From: Kiritimatiellia bacterium
GTDB lineage: Bacteria; Verrucomicrobiota; Kiritimatiellia; RFP12; UBA1067
DNA: 15,923 nt
Assembly: GCA_024405335.1 (NCBI GenBank)
Contig: JAKSOX010000025.1
Coordinates: 1 to 15,923, forward strand
Reading direction: 5' to 3'
Positions 8,101-14,715 of the stretch are shown here, one piece after another; within the stretch, counting starts at the first letter, position 1; every line of letters begins with the position of its first letter. The notes beneath the pieces are model-generated. The model saw only the letters and a program-made list of their open reading frames with translations. It was not told the DNA's origin and searched no databases. Both the position numbers and the translations under genes were made by a program.

Positions 8101-9367
8101 TGAGCCCCGGCTCGACGCCATTGAGCCGGCCGTCGGCCATCGCCTTGGCCTTCGGGTTGGACGCGAGGTCGATCACCTCGAAGCGCGACGCGTCGACGCC
8201 CTCGGCCCGGTCGCCCAGCACCGCGTAGCTCACGCCCGCGCCCGGTTCGAACACGTAGCGGACGGGAACGTTCTCCGGCTTGGTCCGCGCCCCCGGGCAA
8301 ACCGTGGTGCGGATGCTGCCGTCGATGAACACGTCCCAGCGGGATTCGCTCGGATGCTCGAGGCGGAACTCGCACACGTGCTCCGACGCCTTCGGCAGGC
8401 GGTCCCATTCGCGCTTGATTTCCGTCCACTGCGGAACGTAGCCGCCGGGACCGCTCTCGCTCATCGCCGCGTAGCCGGCTGCGGACGGTTTGACGTGGAA
8501 CTCGCCGAACGGCGTGTAGATGCCGCTGTCGCCGCTCCAGACCGAAATGGTTCCCCGCGTGATTTCCTTGCCGGCCTTGTTGTAGCCGAACACCTTCACG
8601 ACGCCGTTGGTCGCGTTGAGGCGGAACTTCAAAGTGGTGCTCGCGGCCGAAACCTCGATTTTCTCGGCGCCAGTCGCCGTTTTGCCGCCCTCGATCTTCT
8701 GCGTGAGCGAACGGAAGTCGGCGAAATGCTTTTCCACCGGATAGGACGTGAACGCCTCGTCAAGCGTCGTCACGCGCATCTGGCGGAACGAAACGTTCTG
8801 CCCGGCCTTCACGCCGAGGTTGAACGCGACCGGCGCGAACGAAAGCTTCTCGCGGCCCGCCGTCTTCAAATCGCCGCGGTCGGGACCGGCCAGGATTTCG
8901 AGATCGGCGCCTTTGAGCGTGAACGCCAACCGCGTCACGGCGCCGTTGCGGATGAATTCGTGCGCAATCGAACCGTACTTTTCCGGCGAAATCGTCACGC
9001 GGCATTCCTTGCCGGCGGCGTCCTTGAAAACGAGGTCGAACGTCGCGAGTTCGCCCTTCTCGGTCAACACCTTCTTCTTGTTGTCCCACTTCTGGCCCGC
9101 CGAGTTGAGCGCGAACGCGAACTCGGCCTTCGCGCCTTCCTTCGGCAACTCCACGTCCTTCTTGATGAGCGTCAGGTCTTTCGTCGGCTTGCAGTTCAGC
9201 TCGGCGAAAAAGTCCCACACGCCGTCCTGGTTGGCGATGACGCCTTCATCGTCGGCGTAGGCGTCCGGATGGTCCGGATAGAACCGGAAGTTGTCCTGAT
9301 GGAGGACGCCCGCCCGAACCGCAAGCCCGGCGAAGCACGCCGCGGCAGAAAGCACGATCTTTTTCAT
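5171..9367 (-). CDS. Very large secreted putative glycoside hydrolase, family not recognised
   Basis: A 1398-residue secreted protein with a Sec signal peptide (about residues 1-19). Residues 20-730 are mostly beta-rich, apparently several sandwich domains. About 735-1065 look like a TIM barrel of clan GH-A type: YWHES with E869 and NGAWEF with E989 are 120 residues apart, a usual spacing for the acid/base and nucleophile glutamates. This assignment is inferred. Residues about 1265-1398 (GVWVKGDSNWG onward) resemble a carbohydrate-binding beta-sandwich. A lysine-rich insert lies near residues 824-837. The start ATG has AAGGAGA (9376-9382) eight bases upstream and a promoter just before it. 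It leads the secreted-enzyme region and is followed closely by the GH42-like gene, so both probably act on the same polysaccharide or glycan. It could also be a non-catalytic binding protein. Confidence 0.7.
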   Translation of the reverse strand: MKKIVLSAAACFAGLAVRAGVLHQDNFRFYPDHPDAYADDEGVIANQDGVWDFFAELNCKPTKDLTLIKKDVELPKEGAKAEFAFALNSAGQKWDNKKKVLTEKGELATFDLVFKDAAGKECRVTISPEKYGSIAHEFIRNGAVTRLAFTLKGADLEILAGPDRGDLKTAGREKLSFAPVAFNLGVKAGQNVSFRQMRVTTLDEAFTSYPVEKHFADFRSLTQKIEGGKTATGAEKIEVSAASTTLKFRLNATNGVVKVFGYNKAGKEITRGTISVWSGDSGIYTPFGEFHVKPSAAGYAAMSESGPGGYVPQWTEIKREWDRLPKASEHVCEFRLEHPSESRWDVFIDGSIRTTVCPGARTKPENVPVRYVFEPGAGVSYAVLGDRAEGVDASRFEVIDLASNPKAKAMADGRLNGVEPGLKTIEGAPIRIVKPMDSADVAICKYGKANWALEVEQYLSRSPAWGYPAGIHFRLPAAFYHTAHVVFALDPDAKKDKILTVRLGMFSNSGANRCGDAVVDFTKGVPDTCKKVGEVVVKGKTLPVYYMAVPLKLGDVMDFAAGHNFGGEIRPAGPIDFEFIGRKWTTTQQLDYSAKPDPNSDSAFNVFGVTLEKAPYAAFAVQDPKAPGNVWSADETKRETTMRLVSTKAGKGSVTWVAKDFGGNVVREGAAQWSADGANVTNDVVASLDGFKQGFYTLDWNFADADGKLLFTHHATAGITPEVGRKASRKESPYCVWWFGWNHGSIAHNHVGGPLMQKAGIRKSTWYSPAERSELDKYDIAPGGVLYGPHRPWGAIKLDDNGKAYFNPDKEWEYVVPGTDEPDPVTKKKNAKKEKTKDVKLYMLMTISNMVLKAKNSDITQLHMLYWHESAPGSGIPEELLGLPVPEGLAYGGAAYDALWLNTLADVLHENFPGIKLQPGNSTHSTGAVKGPMRAGAKPEVYDCVGIETPAQTIVPERLIDCGFQGQQIPLDTAEAISGKRIKANGAWEFIYRTSRDLGELKQAEWYMRDILIALAHDYFLIGPGVFFDCSTGYYDGLWGGAGFTYRAPWVYPKPSYVAYSVITKAMDGVKMTRQFDTGSTTVYALEFKRCDGLYATALWSSKGAADFKVKAAWSLFGFLGFGGGTVVRMLGDEENLPAGESIVKGGTSPCYIITKEPLEGVSVVGRSYPREDKIAAAAKVASALDDLSEIEVKPDPVYTARHHKFLPYLQPSDEFEAREVVDEEKGKCIELKLNPAKTPPVNKFVDRYVTRFTTMRFKEPKAIPGNPAVIGVWVKGDSNWGQIRFEIEDAEGKVFRNLSTGSWWICDIMDWPGNLAVNFDGWSYVCCSLVKNGLIKEVSPGLVQEQWSAATPGDKTIKFPIKVRSITVGVNRAKLDVTDFKPAANVLRFRDLGGTEE

Positions 9368-9390
9368 GTGATGGTTCTCCTTGGCGACGC

Positions 9391-9419
9391 ATTATAGAAC
9401 AAACGCCGCCGGCGCGCAA
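9391..9419 (-). promoter_or_regulatory. Sigma-70-type promoter of the secreted glycosidase genes
   Basis: The minus strand has TTGCGC (9414-9419), exactly 17 bases, then a perfect TATAAT (9391-9396). The expected start near 9384 leaves a very short leader that begins just before the AAGGAGA ribosome-binding site (9376-9382) of the 1398-residue gene. The promoter lies entirely between menG and that gene, so the accessory region can be transcribed separately from the housekeeping run. An imperfect dyad at 9401-9430 (AAACG and CGTTT outer arms) overlaps the -35; it might end menG transcription or bind a regulator, but its stem is broken. Confidence 0.7.
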
Positions 9420-9444
9420 CCCCGCCGTTTGGTGGGTACGTCCT

Positions 9445-10104
9445 TCACTTCCGAACCCGAAACGCCAGGCACGTGCAGCACGGGAAGAAAAAACGGCGCG
9501 CGCGCAACGCAAAGCCCGCCTCGGCCGCCATCGCCGCGAACTCCTCCTCGGACGCGGTGGACAGCATGGACGTGCGCAAATGCGCGTAGGCGGCCGCGTG
9601 TCCGCGCGCGAAAAGCCGCGCGAGCGCCGCGACCCACGCCGCCGTGAGCAGTCCCAGCACGCGGCTCCGGGGACGGAAAAACTCGAGCACCAGCAATTCG
9701 CCGCCCGGCGCCAGCACGCGCGCCGCCGCCGCGAGCGCGGCGCGTTTGTCCGGGAAATTCCGGAAACCGAACGCGCAGGAACACAGGTCGCACGACGCAT
9801 CCGCCGCGGTGGCGAGCCGCTGCGCGTCGTCCACGCGGAACGTCACGCGCGCGGCGGCGTCCTTGGCGCGCGCGATTTCCAGCATGGCGGGCGTCAAATC
9901 GACGCCTTCCACCGCCGCCGACGGGAAACGGCGCGCGAGCGCGAACGCGAAATCGCCCGTGCCGGACGCGACGTCGAGCACGCGCCCGGGCGGCGTTTCG
10001 ACGCACGCCGCCGCGCGCTCGCGCCAAACGCGGTCGAGCCCCAGCGAAAGCACGCGGTTCATCCGGTCGTAGACGGCGGCGACGTCGGCGAAAAGCGCTT
10101 CCAT
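9445..10104 (-). CDS. menG: Demethylmenaquinone methyltransferase (UbiE/MenG family)
   Basis: A 219-residue SAM-dependent methyltransferase that C-methylates demethylmenaquinol, the last step of menaquinone synthesis. Seen: the family N-terminus with YDRMN (12-16) and LSLGLDRVWR, the SAM-binding motif DVASGTGD (44-51), FGFRNF (112-117) and RVLAPGGELLVLEF (129-142). Length is slightly below the usual 230-250. The signature His before the Trp is Asp here, and a CCTC cluster lies near the C-terminus (209-212). The start is set by GAGGTG (10112-10117), seven bases upstream and overlapping the menA stop codon, which implies coupling to menA. Pairing with MenA points to menaquinone and away from ubiquinone. 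It is the last gene of the housekeeping run. Confidence 0.9.
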   Translation of the reverse strand: MEALFADVAAVYDRMNRVLSLGLDRVWRERAAACVETPPGRVLDVASGTGDFAFALARRFPSAAVEGVDLTPAMLEIARAKDAAARVTFRVDDAQRLATAADASCDLCSCAFGFRNFPDKRAALAAAARVLAPGGELLVLEFFRPRSRVLGLLTAAWVAALARLFARGHAAAYAHLRTSMLSTASEEEFAAMAAEAGFALRARRFFFPCCTCLAFRVRK

Positions 10105-10110
10105 CGTCCG

Positions 10111-11145
10111 TCACCTCGAAAGCGCCGCGCGCGTCGCCGCCCACGCCACGGCGTAGCACAGGCCGAAGAGCAGGTGGATTTTCCCGGATTCGCGCTCGAA
10201 GCCGCGCCACGGCGGACAGCGCGAGTTTTCGAGGAACGCGTCCCGCGCGCGGCGGACCGACCTCGCGGAAATCGGCAGCACGCAGAACGGCGCGCACGCG
10301 AGCGCCGCGAAAATCCATTCCGGATACGCGGAACGCAGCATGAAGCGCGCCACCGTCCACGCCAGCAGCGCGGGCGCCGCGTAGGCGGCGTAGTGGCAGA
10401 AGGCGTAGAAGCGCAACGCCCCCCGCGGCCCCAGCATGGACGCGAGCGTTTTGATGCCGGCCGCGCGGTCCGTGGGGACGTCGCGCATGTCGTTGCCGTG
10501 CATGATCACGCACACGAGCGCGGCGATCGGGAACGTGAGCAGCAGAAAAATCCCGGCCGAAGCCAGCTGCATCCGCAACGGCCAGCACGTCCACGCCAAC
10601 GCGCCCTTCGGAAACAGCAGCGCCAACGCCACGGCGGTTTCGACCGGCCCCATCAGCAACGCCACGAACGGCACGCCCAGCCCGCGGTACTTGAAGCGGA
10701 CGCCCGTGGAATAGTTCGTGGCGCCCAGGAAACCGACGAATCCCAGCGCGAGCAGCGGTCCGTTGACGTGCCACGCGCCGCCGATGCGGAAAAAGCACAG
10801 GGCCGTTCCCAGCGCGGACGCCGCGAACGCGCAGCCGAGCGCCGCCGCCAGCAGCGCGCGCATGGAAACGAGCCCGTCGTGCACCTGCGGCGTCGTGCGG
10901 ATCGCGCCGGGCACGGCGTCCACGCCGCTGCGCTCGTCGCCCCACGTGTTCAGCAGGTTCACGGTGGCCTGGAACAGGATCCCGGCCGCGAACCCGGCGC
11001 CCCAGCGGACGAAATCGCACGCGAAACCGGCGTGCCGCCCGCCGCCGGAAACGCACCAGGCGAGCGCGAACAGGAACGGCACGGCCGTCGCCGTGTAGCT
11101 CCACGGCCGGAACAGGAAAAACCACGCTTTCAGGCGTCCGCTCAT
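10111..11145 (-). CDS. menA: 1,4-dihydroxy-2-naphthoate polyprenyltransferase
   Basis: A 344-residue integral membrane UbiA-superfamily enzyme that attaches the polyprenyl chain to 1,4-dihydroxy-2-naphthoate, giving demethylmenaquinone. Both Mg-diphosphate motifs are present in their MenA form: N66-x3-D70 with D76 (NTWGDERSGVD), and N218/D219-x2-D222-x3-D226 (NDMRDVPTDRAAG). The YRGLG segment near 153-157 is also typical. Eight or more hydrophobic helices are visible. The ATG overlaps the rsmD stop as ATGA, so translation is coupled; AAGG lies about five bases upstream. The frame stays open further upstream, but there it lies over rsmD and has no family similarity, so this ATG is preferred. 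menG follows after 6 bases. Confidence 0.92.
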   Translation of the reverse strand: MSGRLKAWFFLFRPWSYTATAVPFLFALAWCVSGGGRHAGFACDFVRWGAGFAAGILFQATVNLLNTWGDERSGVDAVPGAIRTTPQVHDGLVSMRALLAAALGCAFAASALGTALCFFRIGGAWHVNGPLLALGFVGFLGATNYSTGVRFKYRGLGVPFVALLMGPVETAVALALLFPKGALAWTCWPLRMQLASAGIFLLLTFPIAALVCVIMHGNDMRDVPTDRAAGIKTLASMLGPRGALRFYAFCHYAAYAAPALLAWTVARFMLRSAYPEWIFAALACAPFCVLPISARSVRRARDAFLENSRCPPWRGFERESGKIHLLFGLCYAVAWAATRAALSR

Positions 11146-11705
11146 GACGCCTTGCGCTTGTACACCGCGAGGCGCGTCTTGCCGTATTCGCGGTCGCGGC
11201 AGAGATCCCACCGCGCGTGCTCTTCGGCCCTCTGGGAAACGGCGCTCTCCACCACGAACAGGCCGCCCGGCCTCACCACGTCGCCCCGCGCGAGCGCTTC
11301 GAGCACGTCGGCGCTGCCGCGTTCGGCGCCCAGCGCGTACGGGGGATCGGCGAAGGCGACGTCGTAAAGCCGCCCCGCGCCGGCGGAGTCGATCCACTGG
11401 TAGGCGTCCGCCTGGACGATTTCGCATTTGGCCGCGGCGCCGTTCAGCGACGCGGCGTTCGCGCGCAGACATTCAAGGTGGCGGCGGTCGCACTCCACGA
11501 ACGTGGCCGAAACCGCGCCGCGCGACAGCGCGTCGAGGCCCACGGCGCCAGATCCGGCGAAAAGGTCGAGGAACCTGGCGCCAGGCACCTCGTTCATCAA
11601 AATCGAAAACAGCGCCTCGCGCACGCGGTCCTGCGTGGGTCGCACGTCCGGCGATTTCGGCACCGCGAGGATCCGCCCCCGCCACTCTCCGCCCGTCACG
11701 CGCAT
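11142..11705 (-). CDS. rsmD: 16S rRNA (guanine-N2)-methyltransferase RsmD
   Basis: A 187-residue cytoplasmic SAM-dependent enzyme that methylates G966 (E. coli numbering) of 16S rRNA. Seen: the N-terminal GGEWRGR and VRPTQDRVREALF blocks (5-33), the SAM-binding motif DLFAGSGAVG (47-56), acidic E71 after the second strand, and the catalytic DPPY (120-123). The length is normal for the family. The open frame continues upstream into cdsA, but family similarity starts at this ATG. It lies 14 bases after cdsA, and its ribosome-binding region is partly inside the hairpin at 11714-11728. It shares an ATGA overlap with menA. The placement between lipid and quinone genes looks like simple operon packing. 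Confidence 0.92.
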   Translation of the reverse strand: MRVTGGEWRGRILAVPKSPDVRPTQDRVREALFSILMNEVPGARFLDLFAGSGAVGLDALSRGAVSATFVECDRRHLECLRANAASLNGAAAKCEIVQADAYQWIDSAGAGRLYDVAFADPPYALGAERGSADVLEALARGDVVRPGGLFVVESAVSQRAEEHARWDLCRDREYGKTRLAVYKRKAS

Positions 11706-11713
11706 GGCCGTTT

Positions 11714-11728
11714 GCCGCCTCAGGCGGC
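11714..11728 (-). other. Hairpin with the cdsA stop codon in its loop
   Basis: On the minus strand GCCGCC, TGA, GGCGGC form a perfect 6-bp all-GC stem whose 3-base loop is exactly the cdsA stop codon. The 3' arm holds the only purine-rich ribosome-binding candidate (GAGG/GGCGG) for rsmD, which starts nine bases past the hairpin. A ribosome reaching the cdsA stop would melt the stem and expose that site, so the layout fits translational coupling. The hairpin is seen directly; its function is inferred. Confidence 0.45.
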
Positions 11729-12619
11729 GAAGGTCCCCCACAGGAACGCGGGGTACGCGATCGCCGGAACGAACAGGATGGAGTCGAACACGTCCAGGAA
11801 GCCGCCCATGCCGGCGGGGAGGAACGTGCTCGAATCCTTCACGCCGCATTCGCGTTTGATGCGGCTTTCGATCAAGTCGCCCACCGTGGCGACGAGCGCC
11901 AGAAACGCGCCGCCGGCAAGAACGGCGGGATAGGTGAGTTTGCCCCACAACGGGCACGCGGCGCCCCAGCCGCACGCGCGCGCGACGGCGAGGAACACGG
12001 CCGCCGCGACCGCGGAAAACACGCACGATCCGAGCAGCCCTTCCCAGGACTTCTTCGGCGAAATCGACGGACACATCTTGTGCTTGCCGAAGGAAAGCCC
12101 GAACGCGAACCCGCCCGTGTCGGAGAACTTGCAGACCGCGATCAACGCGAACAGCGTGTAGAACCCCACGCGGGACGCGGGCATGCCGAACGGCGCGGAC
12201 GCCTGGAGCTGCGCGAAGCGGAGGAAGAACGAGGTCAGAAACGGCACGTAGAAGAAACCGAACAGCGTGGAGGCGATCGTGCCGACGGGATTTTTGTGGC
12301 GCGCGCGGAAAAGCACCAGCACGCACAACGCGAAAAACGCCAACAGGAAACCGAACACGGCGCCGGGCACGAGAAACCCGACGAGCGGATGCCCCGCGGG
12401 CGTCGCGGCCGTCCAGGAAATCCACGTGGCGCCCATCAGCAAACCGAAAACGGTCACGGGTTCGTAGGCCTTCGCCATCTGGTAGAACTCGAGCTGCACG
12501 AGCATCGTGAGCACGAGCAGCAACGGGAAGAACAGCGTCAGCGGCATGTAGAGGAACAGCCCCACGACGCCCGCGCCAACGGCGAGCCCGGCCAGCGTGC
12601 GTTTGAGAACTGGATTCAT
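11720..12619 (-). CDS. cdsA: Phosphatidate cytidylyltransferase
   Basis: A 299-residue membrane enzyme that makes CDP-diacylglycerol from CTP and phosphatidate, the branch point of phospholipid synthesis. About eight hydrophobic helices are visible. The family core is clear: FSDTGGFAFG, then GKHK and ISPKKSWEG in mid-protein, and the C-terminal signature from S252 (SRIKRECGVKD) to MGGFLDVFDS (271-280). In the usual HGGxxDRxDS block the His is Met271 and the Arg is Val277, while the two Asp residues (276, 279) remain. The start ATG overlaps the uppS stop as ATGA, with AAAGGA about five bases upstream. The common uppS-cdsA order is kept, but dxr and rseP, which often follow, are replaced by rsmD. 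Confidence 0.92.
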   Translation of the reverse strand: MNPVLKRTLAGLAVGAGVVGLFLYMPLTLFFPLLLVLTMLVQLEFYQMAKAYEPVTVFGLLMGATWISWTAATPAGHPLVGFLVPGAVFGFLLAFFALCVLVLFRARHKNPVGTIASTLFGFFYVPFLTSFFLRFAQLQASAPFGMPASRVGFYTLFALIAVCKFSDTGGFAFGLSFGKHKMCPSISPKKSWEGLLGSCVFSAVAAAVFLAVARACGWGAACPLWGKLTYPAVLAGGAFLALVATVGDLIESRIKRECGVKDSSTFLPAGMGGFLDVFDSILFVPAIAYPAFLWGTFAA

Positions 12620-13344
12620 GTTGTCCTTTGCGGTTTGAGGCGGCCGCCCATGCGGCGTTCGCGGCTGGCGTACGCGGCGAGGGCCTTATCGAATTCCGCC
12701 TTGTCGAAATCCGGCCACAACACGGGCGTCACGTAGATTTCGGAATAGGCGATTTCCCAAAGCAGGAAATTGGAAACGCGCAGTTCGCCGCTCGTGCGCA
12801 CGAGCAGGTCGGGGTCGGGGACGTCCGGCGCGTAGAGGTGCCGGGCGAACGCCGCCTCGGGGTCGGCGTCGAACGCGGCGCGGGCGGCGGGGTCCGCCGC
12901 GAAGGAATCGGCCAGCTTGCGGGCGGCGTCCACGATCTCAGCGCGGCCGCCGTAGGAAAGCGCCACGTTGAGGTTCCATTCGCCGCCCTTCGTCGCTTCT
13001 TCGACCAGGGCGATTTTCTTCTGGAGAGCTGGCGGCAAATCGGCGGTGCGCCCGATCGCGCGGAAACGGACGCCGTCTTCGACGAGCTGCTTTTCCTTCG
13101 TGCGCAAGTAGGTGCCGAGCAGTTTCATCAATCCCGACACCTCCGCCTTCGAGCGCTTCCAGTTTTCGGTGGAAAACGCATACACGGTGAGGTGGCGGAT
13201 GCCGGCTTCGCGGCACCAGTGCATCACGCGGTCGAGCGTGTCGGCGCCGGCCTTGTGTCCGGCAAGACGCGGCTTGCGGCGGGCTTGCGCCCACCTTCCG
13301 TTGCCGTCCATGATCACGGCCAAATGGCGGATGCCGCAGTCCAT
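12616..13344 (-). CDS. uppS: Undecaprenyl-diphosphate synthase (cis-prenyltransferase)
   Basis: A 242-residue cytoplasmic enzyme that extends farnesyl diphosphate with isopentenyl diphosphate in cis to make undecaprenyl diphosphate, the lipid carrier for peptidoglycan and surface glycans. All family blocks are present: IMDGNGRWA with the metal-binding D13, RLAGHKAG near 26-33, FSTENW at 57-62, and RTSGELRVSNFLLW at 183-196 with diphosphate-binding R183 and R189. The length is typical. It begins 7 bases after purA without a clear Shine-Dalgarno, so coupled translation is likely, and it overlaps cdsA by 4 bases. Confidence 0.95.
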   Translation of the reverse strand: MDCGIRHLAVIMDGNGRWAQARRKPRLAGHKAGADTLDRVMHWCREAGIRHLTVYAFSTENWKRSKAEVSGLMKLLGTYLRTKEKQLVEDGVRFRAIGRTADLPPALQKKIALVEEATKGGEWNLNVALSYGGRAEIVDAARKLADSFAADPAARAAFDADPEAAFARHLYAPDVPDPDLLVRTSGELRVSNFLLWEIAYSEIYVTPVLWPDFDKAEFDKALAAYASRERRMGGRLKPQRTT

Positions 13345-13351
13345 GCGGAAA

Positions 13352-14698
13352 TCAAAGCGCGATCCGCAGCGTGCTTTCGCGCGCCGGGCCGATGGAAAGG
13401 ATGCCCAGTTTGCCGCCGGAAAGTTCCACCAGACGGTCCACGTAGGCCTTCGCCTTGGGCGGAAGGTCCTCGATGCGGGTGACGTTGGACGTTTCGCACG
13501 CCCAGCCGTCCATCTCCTCGTACACGGGCTTCACGCGGGCGAGGTCGTCCGCCGACGTGGGCACGTAGTCGATCGTCCGGCCGTCGAGTTCGTACGCGAC
13601 GCAGATCTTGATTTTCGGGAACGGGTCGAGCACGTCGAGCTTCGTCAGGGCCCAGTAGTCCACGCCGTTCACCTGCTGCGCGTAGCGCGCGACCACCGCG
13701 TCGAACCAGCCGGTGCGGCGGGGGCGCTTCGTGACAGCGCCGAATTCGTGGCCGCGCTCGGCCATGAGCTTGCCGTCCGGACCCAGCTTGTCCTCGGCGT
13801 TGTAGAGTTCCGTGGGGAACGGACCCGCGCCGACGCGCGTCGTGTACGCCTTGATCACGCCCACCACGCGGTCGACGTCGCGCGGGGAAAGGCCGGACCC
13901 GATGCAGGCGCCGCCGGAAGTCGGGTTCGAGCTGGTGACGAAAGGATAGGTGCCGAAGTCGACGTCGAGCATCGTGCCCTGCGCGCCTTCGAGCAGAATG
14001 GACTTGCCTTCCGCCTTCGCCTTGTGGAGCATCGGCACGGTGTCCTTCACGTACGGCGCGAGCTTTTCGGCGGCGGCCTTGTAGATCGCCACGATTTCGT
14101 CCGGATCGAGCTGGTAGTCCTTGATCGTGCAGCCGGGCACCTCGAGCGCGTCGCCTTCGTCCACGCGCTCCTGCCGGAGCATCTTGAGCTTGGCGTTCGT
14201 GTCCGCCACCTGCTCGCGCACCTTCTCGAGGAAGTTCCCGGCGAGCATGTCGCCGCAGCGGAAACCGGTGCGGCTCACCTTCGCCGCGTAGGCGGGGCCG
14301 ATGCCGCGACCAGTGGTGCCGATTTTCTTCGCCGGCGCGCGCGCGGCCTCTTCGGCCTTGTCGAGCGCGCGGTGGTAGAGCATCACCATCTGCGTGCGGG
14401 TGGAAATGAAAAGACGTCCCTTCGGCTCGACGCCGCTGGCGCGCATCTGCTCGATTTCCTCGATGAGGTCGAGCGGATTCATCACCACGCCGTTGCCGAT
14501 CACGCACGTCTTGCCTTCGTGCAGAATGCCCGAGGGAATGAGGCGCAGCACGCGCTTCTTGCCTTCGGCGATCACGGTGTGGCCGGCGTTGGAACCGCCC
14601 TGGTAGCGCACCACGAAGTCCGCTTTGTCGGTGAGCACGTCGATGACTTTTCCCTTGCCTTCGTCGCCCCACTGCGAACCGATGAGAACCGTGTTCAT
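13352..14698 (-). CDS. purA: Adenylosuccinate synthetase
   Basis: A 448-residue cytoplasmic enzyme that joins IMP and aspartate with GTP hydrolysis to give adenylosuccinate, the first committed step to AMP. The N-terminal P-loop-like block QWGDEGKGK (9-17) with catalytic D12, and NAGHT with H40, are intact. So are GTTGRGIGPAY, the LLEGAQG and DFGTYP segment, TRVGAGPFPTEL and RRTGWFD. The length is close to the usual 425-450. The reading frame stays open far upstream over dapB and pckG, but the true start is the ATG at 14698, set by a full AGGAGG and by the family N-terminus. It is downstream of dapB by 17 bases and upstream of uppS by 7. Confidence 0.96.
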   Translation of the reverse strand: MNTVLIGSQWGDEGKGKVIDVLTDKADFVVRYQGGSNAGHTVIAEGKKRVLRLIPSGILHEGKTCVIGNGVVMNPLDLIEEIEQMRASGVEPKGRLFISTRTQMVMLYHRALDKAEEAARAPAKKIGTTGRGIGPAYAAKVSRTGFRCGDMLAGNFLEKVREQVADTNAKLKMLRQERVDEGDALEVPGCTIKDYQLDPDEIVAIYKAAAEKLAPYVKDTVPMLHKAKAEGKSILLEGAQGTMLDVDFGTYPFVTSSNPTSGGACIGSGLSPRDVDRVVGVIKAYTTRVGAGPFPTELYNAEDKLGPDGKLMAERGHEFGAVTKRPRRTGWFDAVVARYAQQVNGVDYWALTKLDVLDPFPKIKICVAYELDGRTIDYVPTSADDLARVKPVYEEMDGWACETSNVTRIEDLPPKAKAYVDRLVELSGGKLGILSIGPARESTLRIAL

Positions 14699-14703
14699 GG
14701 AAT

Positions 14704-14709
14704 CCTCCT
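14704..14709 (-). promoter_or_regulatory. Consensus ribosome-binding site of purA
   Basis: AGGAGG on the minus strand ends five bases before the purA ATG. It is the strongest Shine-Dalgarno in the housekeeping run and fits almost wholly in the 17-base dapB-purA gap. It decides the purA start despite the much longer open frame upstream, and suggests purA is translated independently of dapB. Confidence 0.85.
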
Positions 14710-14715
14710 TGAAAA

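Noticed and set aside
5018..9397. A 1459-codon open frame on the plus strand opposite the 1398-residue gene
   Set aside because: It is antisense to a convincing secreted protein. It is rich in Arg, Val, His and Ala, as expected of the complement of GC-rich codons, and shows no domain motif. Long antisense frames are common at this base composition.
9401..9430. Intrinsic terminator for menG
   Set aside because: Outer arms AAACG/CGTTT pair, but the inner stem has several mismatches and only a short interrupted T stretch follows, so it is not convincing as a terminator.
9580..11367. A 595-codon plus-strand frame over menG, menA and rsmD
   Set aside because: Extremely Arg/Gln/Glu-rich and spans three clear minus-strand genes.
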